This document shows, piece after piece, positions 1-7,567 of a stretch of 36,001 nt of DNA; position 1 is the first letter of the stretch; the number at the start of each line of letters is the position of its first letter. The DNA is from Nitrospinota bacterium. Its GTDB lineage: Bacteria; Nitrospinota_A; UBA7883; JACRGQ01. The notes below the pieces were generated by a model. It saw only the letters and a list, made by a program, of their open reading frames with translations, was not told where the DNA came from and made no database searches. The position numbers and the translations under genes were made by a program. The DNA is taken from contig JACRGR010000004.1 of NCBI GenBank assembly GCA_016212275.1, positions 1 to 36,001 on the forward strand, in the 5' to 3' direction.

Positions 1-136
1 CCAAACAGACCACCGCCAGCGTGATGAGGAACATCGGCGGCTTGCCGCTCTGTGTCGTTCCGGCATCCGCCGCCGGGTTTTTATTCTCCCCCACGCCACT
101 GCTTTTAACGCAAATCCCCCGCCGTGTAAACAGCAT
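1..136 (-). CDS. small membrane protein, 5' part only (possibly FliL-like)
   Basis: The minus strand opens with an ATG whose complement lies at 134-136, preceded by a good Shine-Dalgarno (AAGGAAG, about 4 bases upstream). The reading frame runs off the left edge after 45 codons. The visible part has a polar, flexible N-terminus followed by the start of a hydrophobic segment (PPMFLITLAVVCL). A short cytoplasmic tail leading into a single membrane helix is seen in FliL-type flagellar proteins and many other small membrane proteins, so the FliL suggestion is only a guess. A GTG at about codon 16 could also start it but has no ribosome site. A second minus-strand frame stays open from 249 to the left edge and has an acidic, protein-like beginning, so a frameshift or a different start cannot be excluded. 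The gene is divergent from the nuo operon. Confidence 0.4.
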   Translation of the reverse strand, partial: MLFTRRGICVKSSGVGENKNPAADAGTTQSGKPPMFLITLAVVCL

Positions 137-193
137 TTTACTTCCTTGCGCGGAGTCAGCGCCGGTTCCTCCGATTTTTCAGTGGACGAAGGC

Positions 194-222
194 TTGATTT
201 TTATTTCCGCATCGTCTATAAA
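194..222 (+). promoter_or_regulatory. sigma-70-type promoter for the nuo operon
   Basis: A -35 element TTGATT (194-199) and a -10 element TATAAA (217-222) are separated by exactly 17 bases. Transcription would start near 229-230, leaving a leader of about 80 bases before the first well-placed ribosome site at about 296-305. It lies in the divergent gap between the minus-strand membrane protein and the nuo genes and is the only convincing promoter seen ahead of the operon. Not tested. Confidence 0.55.
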
Positions 223-310
223 TGGCGGGCGCTCTGGGTAGGGCGTCATGTGCATACTTGGGGGGACTGCCAAAGCGGTCCTGTTTGCATAACGCGGGAG
301 AGAGGAACAG

Positions 311-433
311 ATGCGGATAGGGGGATTAGTGGCGGATACTGTTTCCGTCTATGGTGCGCCCGCGGTTTCTCTGGCATTCCTTACGATGGTGCGCGCGCCC
401 CGCTTCACCAGCCATTCCGTGGACGTGGCATGA
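311..433 (+). CDS. 40-residue small ORF translationally coupled to the NuoF-like gene
   Basis: I do not recognise this product. An ATG at 311 follows a strong purine-rich ribosome site (GGGAGAGAGG, 5 bases upstream). The frame is closed by a TAA just upstream at 290-292, so 311 is the natural start. The 40-codon ORF ends in a TGA that overlaps the ATG of the next gene as ATGA (430-433), the arrangement used repeatedly in this operon. The next gene has only a weak ribosome site of its own, so it may depend on re-initiation from this ORF. The peptide is mildly hydrophobic in the middle (VYGAPAVSLAFLTMV) and has no cysteines. It could be a true small protein, a leader peptide that sets translation of the operon, or the remnant of a lost upstream subunit gene such as nuoE. 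Confidence 0.45.
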   Translation: MRIGGLVADTVSVYGAPAVSLAFLTMVRAPRFTSHSVDVA

Positions 434-2433
434 AAGTCCTGTTCAGTACCTGGAAAGACAAGGTTATAGACAACCGCGGCAAACCGCAGGATGCCTGGAC
501 CGATTGTCCGGTAAAACTTCCCGCCGCGTTCGACGCCAACCGCAAGCTCACCGCATTTATGGGGTGGGGCGGCATCGTGGTTACGGAAGGGCAGTTCGAC
601 ATGGTGGAACTGGCCGCCAATTACACCCGGGCGTTGCAAAAAAGCTCGTGCGGCAAGTGCTTCCCCTGCCGAGTGGGCACCCGCGTGATGCAGGATATTT
701 TCGGAAAGATAATGGACGGCAAGGGAACGCCCGCCGACATCAAGCAACTGGAAGAGCTGTGCGATAGCATCTCGAAAAACTCAAAGTGCGGCATCGGCCA
801 GCTTGGGCCGGAGCCGGTGGTGCAGGCGGTCCAGTATTTCAAGGACGACTTCATCGCTTATAGCGAAGGGCGGAAAAAGGCGTCCGGCCTTTCCTATCCA
901 TATAAGATGACCGCCCCGTGCACTTCGGCCTGCCCGACGGGCATGGACATCCCCCTGTATATCGAAGGTATAAAGGAAGGGAACCACGCCGGGTCGCTGG
1001 CCACCATCCGGCAGGCAAGCCCGATGGCCAGCACGCTTGGGCGCGCCTGTTTCCATCCGTGCGAAAACAACTGCCGAAGGGACAATGTGGACAAGTCCCT
1101 TTCCATCTGTAAACTCAAGCGGTTCGCGTGGGACTACGAGGATCAGCATGTGGTGGACAAACCCGGCAATCCGTTGAAGCATACCCGCCCCGAAAAGGTG
1201 GCGGTCATCGGCGCGGGACCCTCCGGTCTTTCCTGCGCCTACTACCTGATATTGCAAGGGTTCCATGTCACCGTCTTCGAGAAACTGCCGACGGTCGGCG
1301 GCGCGGCGTGGACCGGCATCCCGCACTACCGCATCCCGAAGCACATCATGACGCGCGAGGTGCAGTACCTGAAGGACCTCGGCGTGGAGATAAAGTTCAA
1401 CGTGAATTTCGGCAAGGACGCGACGTTCGCCTCGCTCCGTGGCAAGGGGTACAAGGCGTTTTTCCTGGCGACCGGCGGCGACATCTCGAAGGAGATGGGC
1501 GTGGAAGGGGAGAAAGACAACATCCCCGGCGTGTACGGCGGCATCGGGATACTGAAGGACATTACCGACAACGTGACCAAAGACGTGGTGCCGGTGCCCG
1601 GCTTGAAGCCGAACGCCGTGCCGATGCCCAAGACCGTGTTGGTGGTGGGGGCGGGGAACACCGCGATGGACTGCGTGCGCTCCTACATCCGGCTGGGGTG
1701 CGAGGACGTGAACATCGTCTATCGCCGGACGAAAAAGGAAATGCCCGCCGACCCGCACGAGGTGCATGAGTCGGAGGACGAAGGGGTGAAGTACAACTTC
1801 CTGTTGGCCCCCACCAAGCTGGTGACGGAAAACGGCAAACTGGCCGGGCTGGAATGCCAGAAGATGGAACTGGGGCCGCCGGACGAAAGCGGACGGCGCA
1901 AGCCGATGGCCGTGAAAGGCTCCGAACATGTTATCAAGGCGGACATGATCATCTCCGCCATCGGGCAGGACTGCGACATCGCCTACCTGAAAGAGGAGCC
2001 GACGGTTCAGACCACCAAGTGGAAGACCATCGTGACGAACGAGGAAACGTTCCAAACGGCGGTGCCGGATGTGTTCGCCGGGGGCGACGTGGTTTCCGGC
2101 CCGCTGAACCTGGTGACGGCAGTGGGGCACGCGCGCCGCGCGGGGCAGAGCATCGGCCAGTTTTTGCGCGGCGAGCAGGTGGGGCCGTCCGACGAGCAGA
2201 GGATGGAAAAAGTGATCGCCGGTATCGGCGCGTACGACAAGGATGAAGCGGTCCCGCAGGCCAAGGGCTGGGAACGCAAGGCGATGCCGATATGCAGTCG
2301 GCACGACAAGGTCGGCTCCTTCAACGAAGTGGAGCTTGGCTACCCGATGGAAGACGCGATGGAAGAGGCGGCGCGGTGCATGCGCTGTTATATCGTGGGC
2401 ATGGCGTGCGTGGCGCCGGGAGGGGCACAGTGA
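430..2433 (+). CDS. NuoF-like Fe-S / GltD-type FAD-NAD(P)H oxidoreductase fusion (SfrB-like), electron-input subunit of complex I
   Basis: Predicted electron-entry subunit: oxidises NAD(P)H at a GltD-type FAD domain and passes electrons through Fe-S clusters to NuoG. The protein has 667 residues. Residues 1-150 match only the C-terminal part of NuoF, with the cluster motif CGKCFPC (Cys74, 77, 80) and a fourth Cys at 120. Residues about 160-235 form the cysteine-rich domain seen in GltD (PCTSACPTG, then further Cys). An FAD-binding GAGPSG follows at 261-266, a second dinucleotide fold (GAGNTAMD) then YRR, and the final GGD motif. The C-terminus carries RCMRC. The Rossmann/FMN-binding half of normal NuoF is absent and no nuoE exists nearby. 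I placed the start at 430 because family-like sequence begins there; the frame stays open upstream to 250 but that part looks non-coding. The architecture resembles SfrB of Geobacter from memory. Whether NADH or NADPH is used is not settled; YRR is compatible with NADPH. Confidence 0.85.
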   Translation: MKVLFSTWKDKVIDNRGKPQDAWTDCPVKLPAAFDANRKLTAFMGWGGIVVTEGQFDMVELAANYTRALQKSSCGKCFPCRVGTRVMQDIFGKIMDGKGTPADIKQLEELCDSISKNSKCGIGQLGPEPVVQAVQYFKDDFIAYSEGRKKASGLSYPYKMTAPCTSACPTGMDIPLYIEGIKEGNHAGSLATIRQASPMASTLGRACFHPCENNCRRDNVDKSLSICKLKRFAWDYEDQHVVDKPGNPLKHTRPEKVAVIGAGPSGLSCAYYLILQGFHVTVFEKLPTVGGAAWTGIPHYRIPKHIMTREVQYLKDLGVEIKFNVNFGKDATFASLRGKGYKAFFLATGGDISKEMGVEGEKDNIPGVYGGIGILKDITDNVTKDVVPVPGLKPNAVPMPKTVLVVGAGNTAMDCVRSYIRLGCEDVNIVYRRTKKEMPADPHEVHESEDEGVKYNFLLAPTKLVTENGKLAGLECQKMELGPPDESGRRKPMAVKGSEHVIKADMIISAIGQDCDIAYLKEEPTVQTTKWKTIVTNEETFQTAVPDVFAGGDVVSGPLNLVTAVGHARRAGQSIGQFLRGEQVGPSDEQRMEKVIAGIGAYDKDEAVPQAKGWERKAMPICSRHDKVGSFNEVELGYPMEDAMEEAARCMRCYIVGMACVAPGGAQ

Positions 2434-5000
2434 GCCAGGATACGGCGACGGAACAAAAGGCCACGGTCAGCCTTTCCATCAACGGACGCGCGGTGGAAGT
2501 GCCGCGCGGCGCCACGTTGCTGAAGGCGGCGCGCATGAACGGCTTCAAGATTCCCACGCTGTGCTATTTGGATAAAATCCATTCCATCGGCTCCTGCCGG
2601 GTATGCTCCGTGGAAGTGGAAGGGGTGGCATCCCCCGTGATGTCCTGCGTCACGCCGGTGTCCGACGGCATGGTGGTGACCACCGACAACGAGCGGATAA
2701 AGGAATACCGCCGGAACATGATCCAGTTCATCCTCGTCAACCACCCGCTGGACTGCCCGGTGTGCGAACGCTCCGGGGAGTGCCAGCTACAGAACCTCAC
2801 CTACGAATTGGGGATCACCAAGCACCCGTGGGAGACCGAAGGGCACAAGAAGGTTCCGGTGGTGGACTGGGGCCTCATCCGGTATGACCGGAACCTGTGC
2901 ATCATGTGCGAACGGTGCATAGACATCTGCCGCGAGGTGCAGGGGCTGGCCGCGCTGAAGATAGACGGCACCGGCTATTACAGCAAGGTGAACACCGTCA
3001 CGGGCGAAAAGCTGGACTGCGATTTCTGCGGCCAATGCTGGTCCGTGTGCCCCGTTGGGGCGATCTCCAGCGGCATCACGTTCTCCGCCCGCTCGTGGGA
3101 AATGGAAAAGACCGAGACGATCTGCTACCACTGCGGCGTGGGATGCTCGTTCCACGTCAATACCAAGCAGGGGAAGATCGTCCGCATCACCTCGCGCGAT
3201 ACGGTGGGGGCCAACCGCGGGAACCTGTGCTCGCGCGGACGGTTCGGCTTCGAGTTCGTGCAAAGCCAGGACCGTCTGACCGCGCCGCTCATCCGCAAGG
3301 GGCACGGGTTCGAGACGACCGACTGGGACACCGCCTTGGGCTACATCGCCGACAAACTGAAGCAACTCGCCGGTCAACACGGGGCGGTGGCGGGCATCGG
3401 TTCCGAGCGCGCCACGAACGAAGACAACTACGCATTCCAGAAATTCTTCCGCGAAGTGCTGGGGAGTGGCAACATAGACAATCTGGCGAACATGGCCGCT
3501 CCGGCGACAGGGGCGGGCATTTTCGAGGCGATAAGCGACATCCCGGCGACCTGCTCGTTCGACGAATTGAAACAGGGGAACCTCTTTGTGTTCATCGGGC
3601 TGGACGGGAGCAACGAAAACCCGGTGGTGAGCAACCACCTGCGCGAGGCGATAGTGGGGCACGGCGCGGAGGCGGCCCTGCTGTACAGCAAGGAAGCGTT
3701 CTTCTTCCCGGCGCCGAAAATGAACCTGATGTACGGTTACGCCACCATGCACCACACGGTGCTGGCCCTGCTGGGCCGCGTGGCGAAGGATGTCAAGGCG
3801 AACGGCTCGATGGGGTCGGATATTCCCCAATCGTTCGCGCAGACGCTTGAACTGGCCGCCCAAAACGCGGAAACAATGCTGGACGCCGCGCTGAACGCGC
3901 AACTCGGCGAACTGGCCGGACTGATACGGAAAAAGAAGGACCCCGTGTTCATCGTGGGGCAGGAGGCGCAACGCCACCCGCAAGCGGCGGCCATCGTGCA
4001 GAACATCGCCAACCTCGCCCGCGCCACGGGCGGACGGCTGATGGTACTGCGCGAATATTGCAATACGCTCGGCGTGAACGACATGGGCGTCACCCCGAAT
4101 GTCCTGCCGGGATACGCGAAGGAAACCCGGCCGGAATTGAAGTCGCACAAAAACGTGTGCGACCAGCTCCACAGCCACGATGCCAAGGCGCTCATCATCG
4201 CGGACGAAGATGTCCTGCGGCGGAGCGCGGACTTCTTGAAATTCCGCGACGCGATGGACAAGGCCGAGTTCACGGTGGTGATAGACCACTTCTACACGCC
4301 GACGGCGATGGCGGCGGACGTGATACTTCCCTCGTGCACCGCGGCGGAGAAGGATGGCACGTTCACCAACATCGAAGGGCGCATCCAGCGCGTGCGGCGC
4401 GCGGTGGCCCCGGTGGGCCAATCGCGCCCGCTGTGGCAGATCATGGCCGACCTGGCGAAAAAAATGGGCACGGACTTTGGCTACAAAAACGCGGTGAATG
4501 TTTCGATGGAGATAGCCACCAAGGTGCCGCTGTACCGCGACATGCTGAAAGGCGGATTGGCGCCCTACAAGGAACTTCTCGCGGATGCCTCCCGGATGAA
4601 GTGGGTGGATCCCGTCCCGATGAAGGAAACCCCCGGCGCGATGACCGTTTTGCCGGAGCACTCGCTGTTCGTGATGGGGCTGTACACCGATTACTGCCCG
4701 TCGCTCCGCACGCTGGTCGGCAAGCACTTTGCCGATTTCCATGTGGAAGGGAAACCGTATGTGGACATCAGCCCGAAAGACGCGGAACTGCTCGGCGTGG
4801 GGGAAGAAGACACCCTGCTCTTCAAGACCCCCCGCAAGGAATGGAAGGGCCGCGCGCGCATCAACGCGCAGGTGGCGTCCGGAAGTATTCGTATCCCGGA
4901 CGAGATGGATCAGTTCCCGAAGGTGACGATGGTGGCTGGCGGCAAGGAAATTCCCTGCTACAATAGCCGCGGTTTGGAAAGCGGGGAGGGAAAATGTTGA
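2430..5000 (+). CDS. nuoG: NADH-quinone oxidoreductase subunit G (SfrA/formate-dehydrogenase-like, non-catalytic Mo domain)
   Basis: Large Fe-S subunit that relays electrons from the input flavoprotein to NuoI/NuoB. The 856-residue protein starts at a GTG overlapping the previous stop, behind GGGAGGGGC. It has an N-terminal [2Fe-2S] ferredoxin domain (Cys45, 56, 59, 73), a His-Cys3 cluster (His105, Cys109, 112, 118) and two CxxCxxCxxxC clusters (157-167 and 197-207). A further [4Fe-4S] site of formate-dehydrogenase type follows (Cys232, 235, 239, 267), then a long molybdopterin-oxidoreductase fold. At the place where formate dehydrogenases have the Mo-binding Cys/Sec, this protein reads NLANMAAPATG (351-361) with no Cys, so the domain is probably not a formate dehydrogenase. 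The order right after the GltD-type gene mirrors an SfrB-SfrA pair. Confidence 0.9.
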   Translation: MSQDTATEQKATVSLSINGRAVEVPRGATLLKAARMNGFKIPTLCYLDKIHSIGSCRVCSVEVEGVASPVMSCVTPVSDGMVVTTDNERIKEYRRNMIQFILVNHPLDCPVCERSGECQLQNLTYELGITKHPWETEGHKKVPVVDWGLIRYDRNLCIMCERCIDICREVQGLAALKIDGTGYYSKVNTVTGEKLDCDFCGQCWSVCPVGAISSGITFSARSWEMEKTETICYHCGVGCSFHVNTKQGKIVRITSRDTVGANRGNLCSRGRFGFEFVQSQDRLTAPLIRKGHGFETTDWDTALGYIADKLKQLAGQHGAVAGIGSERATNEDNYAFQKFFREVLGSGNIDNLANMAAPATGAGIFEAISDIPATCSFDELKQGNLFVFIGLDGSNENPVVSNHLREAIVGHGAEAALLYSKEAFFFPAPKMNLMYGYATMHHTVLALLGRVAKDVKANGSMGSDIPQSFAQTLELAAQNAETMLDAALNAQLGELAGLIRKKKDPVFIVGQEAQRHPQAAAIVQNIANLARATGGRLMVLREYCNTLGVNDMGVTPNVLPGYAKETRPELKSHKNVCDQLHSHDAKALIIADEDVLRRSADFLKFRDAMDKAEFTVVIDHFYTPTAMAADVILPSCTAAEKDGTFTNIEGRIQRVRRAVAPVGQSRPLWQIMADLAKKMGTDFGYKNAVNVSMEIATKVPLYRDMLKGGLAPYKELLADASRMKWVDPVPMKETPGAMTVLPEHSLFVMGLYTDYCPSLRTLVGKHFADFHVEGKPYVDISPKDAELLGVGEEDTLLFKTPRKEWKGRARINAQVASGSIRIPDEMDQFPKVTMVAGGKEIPCYNSRGLESGEGKC

Positions 5001-5350
5001 ACCAGTATGTTCCGGTGTTTGTGATGACGCTCGCGGCCTGCGGCACCGCCGTGGCCATGATCGTCCTCACTTCGCTCATCGGCCCGAAAAAAGAGTTCGA
5101 CGACAAAATGGAGCCGTTCGAGTGCGGCGTTTCGCCGGTGGCCGACCCCAAGGCGCGCTTTTCGGTGCGGTTTTACATCATCGCCATGCTGTTCATCCTG
5201 TTCGACATCGAAGCGGTGTTCCTCTTCCCGTGGGCCGTGGTGTTCCGCGAGTTGGGGATGTTCGGGTTCGTTGAGATGATGGTGTTTTTGGGCGTGCTCG
5301 GCGTGGGGCTTGTCTATGTCTGGAAGAAAGGGGCTCTGGAATGGGAGTAG
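4994..5350 (+). CDS. nuoA: NADH-quinone oxidoreductase subunit A
   Basis: Small membrane-arm subunit at the junction with the quinone site. The 118 residues form three membrane helices and contain the family hallmarks FECGVSP and RFYIIAMLFILFDIEAVFL-type sequence, with the conserved acidic residues in the second helix. The ATG lies behind GGGGAGGG and overlaps the nuoG end by seven bases, indicating coupled translation. Length is normal for the family. Confidence 0.95.
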   Translation: MLNQYVPVFVMTLAACGTAVAMIVLTSLIGPKKEFDDKMEPFECGVSPVADPKARFSVRFYIIAMLFILFDIEAVFLFPWAVVFRELGMFGFVEMMVFLGVLGVGLVYVWKKGALEWE

Positions 5351-5877
5351 AAGTGACCGAACGTAACATCGAATCGGCGCTTGGCGACAGCGTTATCCTC
5401 ACGCAGGTGGACAAAGTCATCGGGTGGGGCCGGAAGTACTCGTTCTTCCTTTACCCGTTCATCACCGCCTGTTGTGGCATGGAGTTCATGTCCGTGGCCG
5501 GTCCCCGGTACGACTTGGACCGCTTCGGCGCGGCGCTCCCGCGCTTTTCGCCTCGGCAGGCCGACCTTTTGTTCGTGGTGGGCACCATCAGCCACAAGCA
5601 GGCGCCCATCCTCGTGAAAGTGTATAACCAGATGGCGGAGCCGAAGTGGGTGTTCGCCTACGGCGCGTGCGTGTGTTCCGGCGGCATGTACAACAATTAC
5701 TCCACCGTGCAGGGGATAGACACCATCCTCCCGGTGGACATTTATGTGCCGGGATGCCCGCCCCGCCCGGAAATGGTGTACGACGGGCTTATCAAATTGC
5801 AGGAACTCGTGCAGAACGAGCGCTCCTCCAAGTGGCCGCGCGGCAAGGCGCAGTACGAACCGAAGGTGAAAAGGTAA
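5341..5877 (+). CDS. nuoB: NADH-quinone oxidoreductase subunit B
   Basis: Carries cluster N2, the last Fe-S centre before quinone. The 178 residues show the vicinal cysteines of TACCGMEF (Cys44, Cys45), GACVCSGGMY (Cys110) and VPGCPPRP (Cys139), which together supply the four ligands of the family. The start overlaps the nuoA stop by ten bases. Length and motifs are typical; no oddity seen. Confidence 0.96.
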   Translation: MGVEVTERNIESALGDSVILTQVDKVIGWGRKYSFFLYPFITACCGMEFMSVAGPRYDLDRFGAALPRFSPRQADLLFVVGTISHKQAPILVKVYNQMAEPKWVFAYGACVCSGGMYNNYSTVQGIDTILPVDIYVPGCPPRPEMVYDGLIKLQELVQNERSSKWPRGKAQYEPKVKR

Positions 5878-5883
5878 CGGACG

Positions 5884-6369
5884 ATGGCGGAATTAAGGGA
5901 CCTGGTCAAGCGCAAGTTCGGCGCGTCGGTGCTGGACACGCACGCCGATTTCGGCGACCAGACGGTGGTTATCGCCCGCGAAGGGGTGATTGAAGTGATG
6001 CGCTGGCTGAAGGAAGATCCCGCGATGGGTTTCGACTTCATGATGGACCTCACCGCGGTTGACTACCTGGGGAAAAAGCCGCGCGACTTGCGGTTCGAGG
6101 TGGTGTACCACCTGTACTCGCTCAAGCACAACCACCGCATCCGCGTGAAAGCGCCGGTGGGCGAGGACGATGCTTCGCTGGATTCCATCGTGTCGCTGTG
6201 GAAAGCGGCCGACTGGTTCGAGCGCGAAGTGTGGGATCTGTACGGCATCGTGTTCAAGGGGCATCCGAACCTCAAGCGGATACTGCTGTATGAGGAATTC
6301 GTGGGGCACCCCCTGCGCAAGGATTACAACATACGCCAGCGCCAGCCGCTGATAGGGCCGGAGAACTGA
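5884..6369 (+). CDS. nuoC: NADH-quinone oxidoreductase subunit C
   Basis: Peripheral-arm subunit packing against NuoD. The 161-residue protein contains the 30-kDa subunit signature around FEREVWDLYGIVFKGHPNL and ends in a normal LRKDYN tail. It begins six bases after the nuoB stop with AAGGT upstream. NuoC and NuoD are separate here, unlike the fused NuoCD of enterobacteria. Confidence 0.95.
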   Translation: MAELRDLVKRKFGASVLDTHADFGDQTVVIAREGVIEVMRWLKEDPAMGFDFMMDLTAVDYLGKKPRDLRFEVVYHLYSLKHNHRIRVKAPVGEDDASLDSIVSLWKAADWFEREVWDLYGIVFKGHPNLKRILLYEEFVGHPLRKDYNIRQRQPLIGPEN

Positions 6370-6370
6370 C

Positions 6371-7567
6371 ATGCAAGACAACCGGATGGACCTGCATACC
6401 GAGCCGCTGATACTCAACATGGGGCCCTCGCACCCCGCCACCCACGGCACCGTGCGCTTCCTTCTCAAGATGGACGGCGAACGGATACTCCACTGCGAAA
6501 CGGAGATCGGCTACCTGCACCGCGGGTTCGAGAAACATTGCGAAAACGGCACATGGACGCAGGCGTTCCCGTACACCGACCGCTTGAACTACAACTCCGC
6601 CATACAGAACAACGTGGCCTACGCGCTGGCGGCGGAAAAACTGCTGGGCATCACGGACAAAATGCCCGACCGGTGCACCGCCGTTCGCACCATCATGTGC
6701 GAACTGGCCCGGCTGGCCGACCACTACACGAACCTCGGCGCGGCAACGCTGGAACTGGGGGCGCTCACCGCGTTCCTGTACTTCGTCGAAGCGCGCGAAC
6801 TGGTGTGGGACCTTATCGAATCCGTGTGCGGCGCGCGGCTGACCTCCAACTACGTCCGCATTGGCGGCTTGGCCACCGACCTGCCGGAGGGGTTCGACGC
6901 GCATGTGAAGCAAGTGTTCGCCAAGAACCGCGAACTGTGGGTGGAGTTCGACAAACTTTTGACCAAGAACCGCATCTTCCTCGACCGGATGCGCGACACC
7001 GGGGCCATTAGCAAAGAAGATGCTATCGCCTACGGCTTCACCGGCCCGTGCCTGCGCGCCGCCGGGGTGGAGTACGATGTGCGCAAGGCGAATCCGTACC
7101 TGCTGTACGCCGACCTGGATTTCGACGTGCCCGTGGGCTTCACCGGCGACAACTTCGACCGGTACCTCATCCGTATGGAAGAGATCAACCAGAGCATCCG
7201 CATCATCGAACAACTGCTGACGAAACTGCCCAAAGGGCCGATCAACGTGGATAACCCCGCCGTGCGCAACCCCTCGAAAGAGGCGGTGAAGTCGGTGATG
7301 GAGAGCATGATCCATCACTTCAAGAACACCATCGAAGGGATAAAGATACCCGCGGGCGAGGCGTATGTGCCCACCGAGGGGAGCAACGGAGAAGTGGGCT
7401 TCTACCTCGTGAGCACCGGCGGCGGCAAGCCGTGGAAGTGCCGCGTACGGCCCCCCTGCTTCGCGCTGACGCAGGCGATGGGGCAGATGGTGCAAGGCGC
7501 GTTCCTTTCGGACATCATCCCGACGTTCGACATGATCAACCTCATTGGCGGGGAGTGCGACCGGTAA
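6371..7567 (+). CDS. nuoD: NADH-quinone oxidoreductase subunit D
   Basis: The 49-kDa subunit, which forms the quinone-binding pocket together with NuoB. The 398 residues begin a few codons ahead of the family hallmark NMGPSHPATHGT, include the GYLHRGFEKH region, and end in the conserved IGGECDR. The ribosome site GGAGAAC lies just ahead of the ATG, one base past the nuoC stop. Its TAA overlaps the nuoH ATG by one base. Full length. Confidence 0.96.
   Translation: MQDNRMDLHTEPLILNMGPSHPATHGTVRFLLKMDGERILHCETEIGYLHRGFEKHCENGTWTQAFPYTDRLNYNSAIQNNVAYALAAEKLLGITDKMPDRCTAVRTIMCELARLADHYTNLGAATLELGALTAFLYFVEARELVWDLIESVCGARLTSNYVRIGGLATDLPEGFDAHVKQVFAKNRELWVEFDKLLTKNRIFLDRMRDTGAISKEDAIAYGFTGPCLRAAGVEYDVRKANPYLLYADLDFDVPVGFTGDNFDRYLIRMEEINQSIRIIEQLLTKLPKGPINVDNPAVRNPSKEAVKSVMESMIHHFKNTIEGIKIPAGEAYVPTEGSNGEVGFYLVSTGGGKPWKCRVRPPCFALTQAMGQMVQGAFLSDIIPTFDMINLIGGECDR

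Noticed and set aside
250-429. 60-codon N-terminal extension of the NuoF-like gene
   Set aside because: No similarity to NuoF or GltD, unusual Cys/Arg/Trp-rich composition and no ribosome site; family-like sequence starts at 430.
781-2304. 507-codon minus-strand open frame opposite the NuoF/GltD gene
   Set aside because: His/Arg/Val-rich shadow of a strong plus-strand gene in GC-rich DNA; no domain-like pattern.
430-2433. Glutamate synthase small subunit (gltD)
   Set aside because: The GltD-type domain is fused to a NuoF Fe-S domain and located in the nuo operon; no gltB is nearby.
2787-4742. 651-codon minus-strand open frame opposite nuoG
   Set aside because: Same type of antisense shadow; plus-strand gene has complete Fe-S and Mo-domain motifs.
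2430-5000. Formate dehydrogenase catalytic subunit
   Set aside because: The formate-dehydrogenase-like domain lacks the Mo-ligand Cys/Sec and the gene sits between the input flavoprotein and nuoA with a NuoG-type ferredoxin N-terminus.
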